From Hibiscus mutabilis (taxonomy: Eukaryota > Streptophyta > Magnoliopsida > Malvales > Malvaceae): DNA of 64,000 nucleotides. Made by a program: the position numbers and the translations under genes. The stretch is from assembly GCA_019671005.1 (NCBI GenBank), contig CM033738.1, positions 17,758,202-17,822,201 of the forward strand, read 5' to 3'. Of the stretch, positions 54,336 through 64,000 are shown in pieces (positions within the stretch are counted from its first letter, which is position 1; each line of letters begins with the position of its first letter). The notes below the pieces were generated by a model, which saw only the letters and a program-made list of their open reading frames with translations, was not told where the DNA came from and ran no database searches.

Positions 54336-55547
54336 TGATACATGCATGAGCGGGGTCAAATTACTAATATTATACAAGAAGCTGAATTTGTTCGATGCAA
54401 ACAATAAAAGCCAAAATAGTGCACGCATAGGAGGTCAAAAACGATGCATCTTGGACAAGAAATTGAATCTGTTTGTAAAGTCTGGAAAGTCAGCCAACTT
54501 GCGACGAGTTTTTGGATGGGATCCGGGCATTTATGAGTCAAGGTGTCTTCTAACAAATTGTCCACCATTCAGTTACCTTTCCAACGCATCTTGAAACGCA
54601 TCAATCGGACATTACGAACTCAAGATACGTCCAATTTACTGAAGATTGCGCATGCAGAAAACTGGATACGGGATTATTACGGGATTTTGAAAAGTTCAGC
54701 CCAAAAAGCTAACATATAAGGCTTTGGACGAATTAAACTTAGCCCAATATATTTATTATCATTTAAATTGATGTTTTTTAGGGTTTTATATACTTTATAA
54801 ACCAGCCACCCAGCCCTTATCAGCTTATCACTTGCCTTATCACCCTATTCCTTGCCACACAAGCACAATGAGTTTAAAGGCTGTTATTTTTTTATTATTT
54901 TTAATTAGATTAGGTTTTCCTTGTTTTTGTAAAAGTTAAATTACTTTGTCTATCCTTCACCTATAAAAGGATAAAGCCTCCATCATTGTAAAATAGATTT
55001 TCTTTGATTTATGAAATATTTAGTGAGTTTATTTTTGCAAGTGCTGATTACTTGTGCCTTCGAAGTCTTCTTCAACATAAGTTCAACGAGTTCTTGTGAG
55101 GGAGATCATCTTCACACTCTTGCTTGCCTAGATAATCGCGTCTAGGAGGGTGGGTTAGAGCCGCTTGAGGTTGCTTGCTTAGATAATTGAATCTAAGAGG
55201 GTGTCGAGGACAAAACAACATCAACAATTCACAAGCCATCTTCATCTTCAACCTTCACACCATCTTCCATAATTCCATAAACAAAGCTGGAATTTTCAGA
55301 TTTCTTTTACCTATCTTCTTCTTAATCTTTTTCATCATTTTTTATTTATTTTCTTATCATCTAATGCTTCATCTCGTCTTTCTTTCTTTAAATTTCCAGC
55401 CTTGAATCTGAAAAATTCAAGAAAATCCCTTCTCTTTTCTCTTGAATTTTCAGATCTGCCCAAACTTCCTTGATTGAGTCTAGAGCTCCTAGTTCTTGCA
55501 ACAACTTGATTGAAGGCTTCCAAATCCAAGATTGCGCTACTCTATCA
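54336..55547 (+). repeat. Array LTR 2
   Basis: TGATACATGCATGAG to GCGCTACTCTATCA. TATA box 54961-54970. Shares with LTR 4 the variants ATATTATACAAGAAGC, TTTATGAGTCAAGGTGTC and AATTGAATCTAAGAGGGTG. Confidence 0.92.
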
Positions 55548-56413
55548 TTTGGTATCAGATTTGGGACGATTCTTGGCAAGAATTTTGGCGTTTTTGAAAA
55601 AAAAAATCGAAAATTAGGGAAAATTCGTCAAAACCAAACGAGTGAATTTTGAGCTGAAACTTTCCAGATAAGATCTACACCATTGGTGGAGTCATCACAC
55701 AAAATTTCAGAATTTTTTGAGTTTGGGAACACCTCGAACGAAGTGGATAAAGTTTCAACCAAATTAGGGTTTTCCCCTTCTTTAACCCTATTTTCATTAT
55801 TTTTTTCTTCAATTTTCGTTATTTTCAGTTTATTTACATTGTAAAAAGAGAAAAAAAAAAGAGAAAAAATTAAAAAAATAAAAAAGAAAAGAAAGAAAAG
55901 TGAAGAAAAGTGAGAAAGATTATACCTAGCCACCAACCACCATCAAGAATCATCAAGATCACCATCATCAACCACCACAAGCATCACATTGAAGTGGATT
56001 CAACATTGGATTTCTTCCTTCAAGTTGTTTCTGGGTTTTGGGGTTATCATCTTTCTCTACTAATTTTTTTCTACTCTTAGTTTCTTAAGTTCCTTTGTTT
56101 TGCTTTTTCTTTCTTCTATTACGCAATTTAACACCTTCTCTTTTCTGGTGTGAGTAGGACTAAAAGTTGCATTCCAATCCTTCTTTCTTGCAACTATATT
56201 CAATTGGTGTCAAGCCTTTCATTGGACTCCTAGTACAATTAGGACTCATTGTTAGGATTAAACTCTGATTGTAACTTGTTGACTTGTGGCAGGAAGGTCT
56301 TTAAAGAGCACGAGATCGGTTTACTTGCCTCGCTAAATATTTATTCCTTGGAGTGTTTAGTGAGATTTCTAGTTTTCTTTTGCTTTTCACCTTTTTAAAT
56401 CTGAGTGTTTCAG
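55548..56413 (+). other. Leader of array unit 2
   Basis: PBS 55550-55559; A/G-rich tract (55840-55915) longer than in unit 1; hairpin arms at 56165-56171 and 56189-56195; no gene. Confidence 0.7.
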
Positions 56414-57964
56414 GATGTCGAAACGAGTAACGACGAAGAACCAAATGAAGTGACTCTTCAAGAAGTTTCGGATACTCTCAATAAACTTGAACGGATTTGT
56501 AACCTCATTGGCAACCAAGCTTGAGCACACCGATGATCGTAACCGCAATCTCTCAAACCATTGGGAGATTAGAAACCCTTTGCTATTGCAAGCGATCTGA
56601 GAAGAGCCTAGGCGCCCAAATCTTGTTCCCATTCAGAATAGACGCCAAAACCCCTACATAGGCACAATCCTCGCACAGAGCCGCGACGAGAAACAAACAC
56701 ATTAGCCAAACCAAAGATCACTATACCACCTTTTCAAGGAAGGTATGACCCTAATGCTTATTGTGACTGGGAAAATCGAGTTGATCTTCTATTCGAGCAT
56801 TATCAATGTCCCAAAGAGGATCAAGTTCCTTTGTTGACTCTCGAATTCACCGAATATGCATCCATTTGGTTGTCCCAATTGGTCCGCAATCGGCGTCTCA
56901 ATGGAGAAGCCAAGATAACCTCATGGGGAGAACTTAAAAAAGTCACGCGAGAACGATTCGTTCCCCCATTATATCAACGGGAGATCAAACAAAAGTTACA
57001 AAGGATCCGACAAGGCTACAAAACTGTTGATGAGTATCTCAAAGAGATGGAATCATTGATGCAAAGAGCCGACATACAAGAGGATGAAGAGGATACAATG
57101 ACTAGGTTTGTTATCGGACTCAATGACAACATTCTTAAGGTACTTGAACTCAAAACCTACTACACCCTTCAAGAGACATTCCAATTCGCCATGACAATCG
57201 AAAAGCGCATCAAAGATCGACAACGATATCGACAGAAGAATTATCACTATGACAGAGGTACCACTCAACCTTTATCTCATTCTAATTCTTCTAAACCTTT
57301 TCTCGACTCAAGTAGACCAAAGAAAAAATTGAAACATCCAAGTCACTGGATAAAACCAAGACAAAAATCCTCATGTTGACGGAAAACACACAAACACTCA
57401 AAACAAGAGGATAGTGATAATGAACACATTAGACAAGATGACAATGCTTCTAATCCCTCATGTGAAGTAGTAGGTCCACTTGCTATACTCTCATCACCTC
57501 CCCACAAAGAAAGTAAGTGTAATTCTAACCCTTCATTCGATTCTTGTCCTATTATTCCGTTAGAAACACTTTCTCCTCTACAGAAATTGTACATTGATGA
57601 TAATTTTTGTGAGAGGGATATGGGATGTGAGATACAAAAGATTGAGAATAAAGAGGCCGAGAGTGAAAAAAGTCAAATTAACGGCCCAAATTTGGTGAGT
57701 GAAAATACATATGAGGTAAAAGTCACACAAAACCCAAAAGAAAAAGACAAGAAAAAGAAACGCGACGAGTGATTTTGTTTTGACTAATCCTTACAAATGT
57801 TCGAGTAGTGTTGTCTCTTTTTTTCAGGATTTTGTTGAACCATTGAGAGGAGCTCAATTAGATCACTCCACATACAACAAAGAAGCCTTTTCAATTGAAG
57901 TTGATGATTGTTCTCTCATTGCCGATTTAGATTCGAGGACGAATCATTTTGAGGAGTGGGGGAA
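56414..57964 (+). pseudogene. Array unit 2 gag, frameshifted
   Basis: Same 1-bp loss after the ATG as unit 1, plus lesions near 56495, 56535, 56575 and 56600, so the first 400 bp are scrambled into short frames. The capsid region is open in 56831-57379 (starting within LLTLEFTEYASIW). The tail continues in 57587-57772 (VSENTYEVKVTQNPKEKDKK) and 57780-58061 (FQDFVEPLRGAQLDHSTYN, DLDSRTNHFEEWGNDTC), entering LTR 3. PPT 57951-57964. Confidence 0.83.
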
Positions 57965-59176
57965 TGATACATGCATGAGCGGGGTCAAATTTAAAAATAT
58001 TGGACAAGAAGCTGAATTTTGTTCGATGCAAACAATAAAAGCCAAAACAGTGCAAGCATAGGAGGTCAAAAACGATGCATCTTGGACAAGAAATTGAATC
58101 TGTTTGTAAAGTCTGGAAAGTCAGCCAACTTGCGACGAGTCTTTGGATGGGATCCGGGCATTTCTGAGTCAGGTTGTCTTCTAACAAATTGTCCACCATT
58201 CAGTTACCTTTCCAACGCATCTTGAAAAGCATCAATCAGACATCAGGAACTCAAGATACGTCCAATTTACTGAAGACTGCGCATGCAGAAAACTGGATAC
58301 GGGATTATTATTACGGGATTTTGAAAAATTCAGCCCAAAAGCTAACATATAAGGCTTTGGACGAATTAAATAGCCCAATATATTTATTATCATTTAAATT
58401 GATGTTTTTAGGGTTTTATATACTTTAGGAACCAGCCACCCAGCCCTTATCAGCTTATCACTTGCCTTATCACCCTATTCCTTGCCACACAAGCACAATG
58501 AGTTTAAAGGCTGTTATTTTTTTATTATTTTTAATTAGATTAGGTTTTCCTTGTTTTTGTAAAAGTTAAATTACTTTGTCTATCCTTCACCTATAAAAGG
58601 ATGAAGCCTCCATCATTGTAAAATAGATTTTCTTTGATTTATGAAATATTTAGTGAGTTTATTTTTGCAAGTGCTGATTACTTGTGCCTTCGAAGTCTTC
58701 TTCAACATAAGTTCGACGAGTTCTTGTGAGGGAGATCATCTTCACACTCTTGCTTGCCAAGATAATCGCGTCTAGGAGGGTGGGTTAGAGATGCTTGAGG
58801 TTGCTTGCTTAGATAATTGAGTCTAAGAGGGTGCCGAGGACAAAACAACATCAACAATTCACAAGCCATCTTCATCTTCAACCTTCACACCATCTTCCAT
58901 AATTCCATAAACAAAGCTGGAATTTTCAGATTTGTTTTACCTATTTTCTTCTTAATCTATTCTCATCTTTTTATTTATTTTCTTATCATCTAATCCTTCA
59001 TCTCGTCTTTCTTTCTTTAAATTTCCAGCCTTGAATCTGAAAAATTCAAGAAAATCCCTTCTCTTTTCTCTTGAATTTTCAGATCTGCCCAAACTTCCTT
59101 GATTGAGTCTAGAGCTCCTAGTTCTTGCAACAACTTGATTGAAGGCTTCCAAATCCAAGATTGTGCTACTCTATCA
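57965..59176 (+). repeat. Array LTR 3
   Basis: TGATACATGCATGAG to GTGCTACTCTATCA. TATA box 58591-58600. LTR-1-like variants; it also has its own TTTAAAAATATTGG and a 3-bp insertion (ATTATTATTACGGG). Confidence 0.92.
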
Positions 59177-60043
59177 TTTGGTATCAGATTTGGGACGATT
59201 CTTGGCAAGAATTTTGGCGTTTTAAAAAAAAATACTCGAAAATTAGGGAAAATTCGTCAAAACCAAACGAGTGAATTTTGAGCTGAAACTTTCCAGATAA
59301 GATCTACACCATCGGTGGAGTCAACACACAAAATTTCAGAATTTTTTGAGTTTGGGAACACCTCGAACGAAGTGGATAAAGTTTCAGCCAAATTAGGGTT
59401 TTCCCCTTCTTTAACCCTATTTTCATTATTTTTTTTCTTCAATTTTCGTTATTTTCAGTTTATTTACATTGTAAAAAGAGAAAAAAAGAGAAAAAAAATT
59501 AAAAAAATAAAAAAGAAAAGAAAGAAAAGTGAAGAAAAGTGAGAAAGCTTATACCTAGCCACCAACCACCATCAAGAATCATCAAGATCACCATCATCAA
59601 CCACCACAAGCATCACATTGAAGTGGATTCAACATTGGATTTCTTCCTTCAAGTTGTTTATGGGTTTTGGGGTTATCATCTTTCTCTACTAATTTTTTTC
59701 TACTCTTAGTTTCTTAAGTTCCTTTGTTTTGCTTTTTCTTTCTTCTATTACGCAATTTAACACCTTCTCTTTTCTGGTGTGAGTAGGACTAAAAGTTGCA
59801 TTCCAATCCTTCTTTCTTGCAACTATATTCAATTGGTGTCAAGCCTTTCATTGGACTCCTAGTACAATTAGGACTCATTGTTAGGATTAGACTCTGATTG
59901 TAACTTGTTGACTTGTGGCAGGAAGGTCTTTAAAGAGCACGAGATCGGTTTACTTGCCTCGCTAAATATTTATTCCTTGGAGTGTTTAGTGAGATTTCTA
60001 GTTTTCTTTTGCTTTTCACCTTTTTAAATCTGAGTGTTTCAGG
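59177..60043 (+). other. Leader of array unit 3
   Basis: PBS 59179-59188; hairpin arms at 59794-59800 and 59818-59824; splice-donor-like GTGAGT at 59779-59784 and acceptor-like TTTCAG ending at 60042, one base before the ATG. No gene. Confidence 0.7.
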
Positions 60044-61589
60044 ATGTCAGAAACGAGTAACGACGAAGAACCAAATGAAGTGACTCTTCAAGAAGTTTCA
60101 GATACTCTCAATAAACTTGAACGGACTGTAACCTCATTGGCAACCAAGCTTGAGCACACCGATACAGTCGTAACCGCAATCTCTCAAACCATTGGGAGAT
60201 TAGAAACCACTGCTATTGCAAGCGATACAGAAGAGCCTAGGCGTCCAAATCTTGTTCCCATTCAGAATAGACGCCAAAACCCCCTACATAGGCACAATCC
60301 TCGCACAGAGCCACGACGAGAAACAAACACATTAGCCAAACCAAAGATCACTATACCACCTTTTCAAGGAAGGTATGACCCTAATGCTTATTGTGACTGG
60401 GAAAATCGAGTTGATCTTCTATTCGAGCATTATCAATGTCCCAAAGAGGATCAAGTTCCACTGTTGACTCTCGAATTCACTGAATATGCATCCATTTGGT
60501 TGTCCCAATTGGTCCGCAATCGGCGTCTCAATGGAGAAGCCAAGATAACCTCATGGGGAGAACTTAAAAAAGTCACGCGAGAACGATTCGTTCCCCCATT
60601 ATATCAACGGGGAGATCAAACAAAAGTTACAAAGGATCCGACAAGGCTACAAAACTGTTGATGAGTATCTCAAAGAGATGGAATCATTGAAAGAGCCGAC
60701 ATACAAGAGGATGAAGAGGATACAATGACTAGGTTTGTTATCGGACTCAATGACAACATTCTTAAGGTACTTGAACTCAAAACCTACTACACCCTTCAAG
60801 AGGCATTCCAATTCGCCATGACAATCGAAAAGCGCATCAAAGATCGACAACGATATCGACAGAAGAATTATCACTATGACAGAGGTACCACTCAACCTTT
60901 ATCTCATTCTAATTCTTCTAAACCTTTTCTCGACTCAAGTAGACCAAAAAAAAAATTGAAACATCCAAGTCACTGGATAAAACCAAGACAAAAATCCCCA
61001 TGTTGTGGAAAACACACAAACACTCAAAACAAGAGGATAGTGATAATGAACACATTAGACAAGATGACAATGCTTCTAATCCCTCATGTGAAGTAGTAGG
61101 TCCACTTGCTATACTCTCATCACCTCCCCACAAAGAAAGTAAGTGTAATTCTAACCCTTCATTTGATTCTTGTCCTATTATTCGTTAGAAACACTTTCTC
61201 CTCTCAGAAATTGTACATTGATGATAATTTTTGTGAGAGGGATATGGGATGTGAGATACAAAAGGTTAAGAGTAAAGAGGCCGAGAGTGAAAAAGTCAAA
61301 TTAATGGCCCAAATTTGGTGAGTGAAAATACATATGAGGTAAAAGTCACACAAAGCCCAAAAAAGAAAAAGACAAGAAAAAAGAACGCGATTGAGTGATT
61401 TTGTTTTGACTAATCCTTACAAATGTTTGAGTAGTGTTGTCTTATTTTTTCAGGATTTTGTTGAACCATTGAGAGGAGCTCAATTAGATCACTCCACATA
61501 AACAAAGAAGCCTTTTCAATTGAAGTTGATGATTGTTCTCTCATTGCCGATTTAGATTCGAGGACGAATCCTTTTGAGGAGTGGGGGAA
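60044..61589 (+). pseudogene. Array unit 3 gag, best start but two internal lesions
   Basis: The first 190 codons are clean and define the family start MSETSNDEEPNEVTLQEV, with LEHTDTVVTAISQTIGRLE and TAIASDTEEPRRPNLVPI. One extra G in CAACGGGGAG (about 60609-60612) shifts the frame after ERFVPPLYQR. A 4-bp loss (ATTGAAAGAGCC for ATTGATGCAAAGAGCC, about 60689) adds a second lesion. The capsid end is open again from 60725 (MTRFVIGLN to RPKKKLKHPSHW). Further small indels break the tail (60990-61390). PPT 61576-61589. Confidence 0.85.
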
Positions 61590-62800
61590 TGATACATGCA
61601 TGAGCGGGGTCAAATTACTAATATTATACAAGAAGCTGAATTTGTTCGATGCAAACAATAAAAGCCAAAATAGTGCACGCATAGGAGGTCAAAAACGATG
61701 CATCTTGGACAAGAAATTGAATCTGTTTGTAAAGTCTGGAAAGTCAGCCAACTTGCGACGAGTTTTTGGATGGGATCCGGGCATTTATGAGTCAAGGTGT
61801 CTTCTAACAAATTGTCCACCATTCAGTTACCTTTCCAACGCATCTTGAAACGCATCAATCGGACATTACGAACTCAAGATACGTCCAATTTACTGAAGAT
61901 TACGCATGCAGAAAACTGGATACGGGATTATTACGGGATTTTGAAAAATTCAGCCCAAAAGCTAACATATAAGGCTTTGGACGAATTAAACTTAGCCCAA
62001 TATATTTATTATCATTTAAATTGATGTTTTTAGGGTTTTATATACTTTTTAGGAACCAGTCACCCAGCCCTTATCAGCTTATCACTTGCCTTATCACCCT
62101 ATTCCTTGCCACACAAGCACAATGAGTTTAAAGGCTGTTATTTTTTTATTATTTTTAATTAGATTAGGTTTTCCTTGTTTTTGTAAAAGTTAAATTACTT
62201 TGTCTATCCTTCACCTATAAAAGGATAAAGCCTCCATCATTGTAAAATAGATTTTCTTTGATTTATGAAATATTTAGTGAGTTTATTTTTGCAAGTGCTG
62301 ATTACTTGTGCCTTCGAAGTCTTCTTCAACATAAGTTCAACGAGTTCTTGTGAGGGAGATCATCTTCACACTCTTGCTTGCCTAGATAATCGCGTCTAGG
62401 AGGGTGGGTTAGAGCCGCTTGAGGTTGCTTGCTTAGATAATTGAATCTAAGAGGGTGTCGAGGACAAAACAACATCAACAATTCACAAGCCATCTTCATC
62501 TTCAACCTTCACACCATCTTCCATAATTCCATAAACAAAGCTGGAATTTTCAGATTTCTTTTACCTATCTTCTTCTTAATCTTTTCTCATCTTTTTATTT
62601 ATTTTCTTATCATCTAATGCTTCATCTCGTCTTTCTTTCTTTAAATTTCCAGCCTTGAATCTGAAAAATTCAAGAAAATCCCTTCTCTTTTCTCTTGAAT
62701 TTTCAGATCTGCCCAAACTTCCTTGATTGAGTCTAGAGCTCCTAGTTCTTGCAACAACTTGATTGAAGGCTTCCAAATCCAAGATTGCGCTACTCTATCA
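61590..62800 (+). repeat. Array LTR 4
   Basis: TGATACATGCATGAG to GCGCTACTCTATCA, almost the same as LTR 2. TATA box 62215-62224. Followed by PBS 62803-62812, so another unit begins. Confidence 0.92.
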
Positions 62801-63669
62801 TTTGGTATCAGATTTGGGACGATTCTTGGCAAGAATTTTGGCGTTTTTGAAAAAAAAAATCGAAAATTAGGGAAAATTCGTCAAAACCAAACGAGTGAAT
62901 TTTGAGCTGAAACTTTCCAGATAAGATCTACACCATTGGTGGAGTCATCACACAAAATTTCAGAATTTTTTGAGTTTGGGAACACCTCGAACGAAGTGGA
63001 TAAAGTTTCAACCAAATTAGGGTTTTCCCCTTCTTTAACCCTATTTTCATTATTTTTTTCTTCAATTTTCGTTATTTTCAGTTTATTTACATTGTAAAAA
63101 GAAAAAAAAAGAAAAAAATAAAAAAAGAAAAGAAAAAAGAAAAGAAAAGAAAAGTGAAGAAAAGTGAGAAAGCTTATACCTAGCCACCAACCACCATCAA
63201 GAATCATCAAGATCACCATCATCAACCACCACAAGCATCACATTGAAGTGGATTCAACATTGGATTTCTTCCTTCAAGTTGTTTCTGGGTTTTGGGGTTA
63301 TCATCTTTCTCTACTATTTTTTTTCTACTCTTAGTTTCTTAAGTTCCTTTGTTTTGCTTTTTCTTTCTTCTATTACGCAATTTAACACCTTCTCTTTTTC
63401 TGGTGTGAGTAGGACTAAAAGTTGCATTCCAATCCTTCTTTCTTGCAACTATATTCAATTGGTGTCAAGCCTTTCATTGGACTCCTAGTACAATTAGGAC
63501 TCATTGTTAGGATTAAACTCTGATTGTAACTTGTTGACTTGTGGCAGGAAGGTCTTTAAAGAGCACGAGATCGGTTTACTTGCCTCGCTAAATATTTATT
63601 CCTTGGAGTGTTTAGTGAGATTTCTAGTTTTCTTTTGCTTTTCACCTTTTTAAATCTGAGTGTTTCAGG
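62801..63669 (+). other. Leader of array unit 4
   Basis: As in unit 2 (TTTGAAAAAAAAAATCG after the LTR, ACCATTGGTGGAGTCATC), with a differently expanded A/G tract (63100-63165). Hairpin around 63417-63450. No gene. Confidence 0.7.
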
Positions 63670-64000
63670 ATGTCAGAAACGAGTAACGACGAAGAACCAA
63701 ATGAAGTGACTCTTCAAGAAGTTTCAGATACTCTCAATAAACTTGAACGGATGTAACCTCATTGGCAACCAAGCTTGAGCACACCGACATAAAGCGTAAC
63801 CGCAATCTCTCAAACCATTGGGAGATTAGAAACCACTGCTATTGCAAGCGATACAGAAGAGCCTAGGCGTCCAAATCTTGTTCCCATTCAGAATAGACGC
63901 CAAAACCCCCTACATAGGCACAATCCTCGCACAGAGCCGCGACGAGAAACAAACACATTAGCCAAACCAAAGATCACTATACCACCTTTTCAAGGAAGGT
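63670..64000 (+). pseudogene. Array unit 4 gag, cut by the window end
   Basis: Starts MSETSNDEEPNEVTLQEV as unit 3. A 2-bp loss (CGGATGTAACC for CGGACTGTAACC, about 63750) and a scrambled stretch CGACATAAAGCG (63785-63796) break the frame; the rest follows the family to AFPPFQGR-type sequence at the window edge. Confidence 0.8.

Larger units (their letters stand above)
50721..64000 (+). mobile_element. Tandem array of SL-gag units sharing LTRs, runs off the window
   Basis: The order is LTR-internal-LTR-internal-LTR-internal-LTR-internal, with LTR starts at 50721, 54336, 57965 and 61590 (spacings 3615, 3629, 3625). Each LTR but the first is preceded by the PPT and each is followed by the PBS, so every internal LTR serves as both 3' and 5' LTR. 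Units 1 and 3, and units 2 and 4, share diagnostic variants in LTR and leader. The array is inserted in T2 RT sequence (left flank CAAAC). The distal end is not visible. Confidence 0.9.

Noticed and set aside
50721..64000. Regularly spaced repeats as a CRISPR-like array
   Set aside because: Repeat units are kilobases long, are LTRs, and are separated by homologous gag regions rather than by unique spacers.

Overview
This window looks like repeat-dense plant nuclear DNA, most likely eudicot (an inference from the mix of element families; I cannot name a species). It is AT-rich and I found no host gene, tRNA, rRNA or CRISPR array. Nearly everything can be assigned to LTR retrotransposons nested inside one another. 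Most reading frames are broken by frameshifts and stops.

Families seen (working names are mine). (1) A shared-LTR ('SL') group: LTRs of about 0.9-1.4 kb starting TGATAC and ending TCTATCA, a primer-binding site TGGTATCAGA, and a polypurine tract ending GTGGGGGAA. Members carry different partial gene content: SL-gag (Gag only), SL-pr (protease-like domain only), SL-zn (CCHC zinc knuckle plus acidic ORF), and SL-pol (integrase, a candidate for the autonomous relative). (2) CRM-like chromoviruses: B (25057-33256, with both LTRs), B2 (fragments at 983-1129 and 5920-7110) and H (17226-20282, minus). (3) Tekay/Del-like chromoviruses with 3.4-kb LTRs starting TGTAAC: T1 (20283-39518, plus), T2 (45300-50720, minus) and T3 (LTR fragment at 43894-45299). 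(4) S, a TRIM-like minus element with about 0.2 kb between its LTRs. (5) A small Ty1/copia RNase H fragment and a minus-strand LTR that may belong to a Tat/Athila-type element.

Layout: 1-7110, two SL-gag insertions into the gag gene of B2. 7111-13770, S with an SL-pr element nested inside it (TSD TTAAG). 13771-17225, an SL-pr element in plus orientation, inserted in H. 17226-20282, remains of H. 20283-39518, T1, interrupted by B, by SL-zn and by a hybrid SL/S LTR; the T1 integrase-chromodomain-LTR junction is tandemly triplicated. 39519-41110, copia fragment and minus LTR. 41117-43893, SL-pol integrase and its 3' LTR. 43894-50720, T3 and T2. 50721-64000, SL-gag units in a tandem LTR-internal-LTR-internal array that runs off the window, with a period of about 3.62 kb and a higher-order dimer of about 7.25 kb.

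How the parts may work together: the SL elements share LTR ends, PBS, leader hairpin, PPT and a C-terminal tail, but each keeps only part of the retroelement gene set. This fits non-autonomous elements that depend on each other or on SL-pol for mobilisation. The division of labour is inference; the shared termini and the modular content are directly visible.
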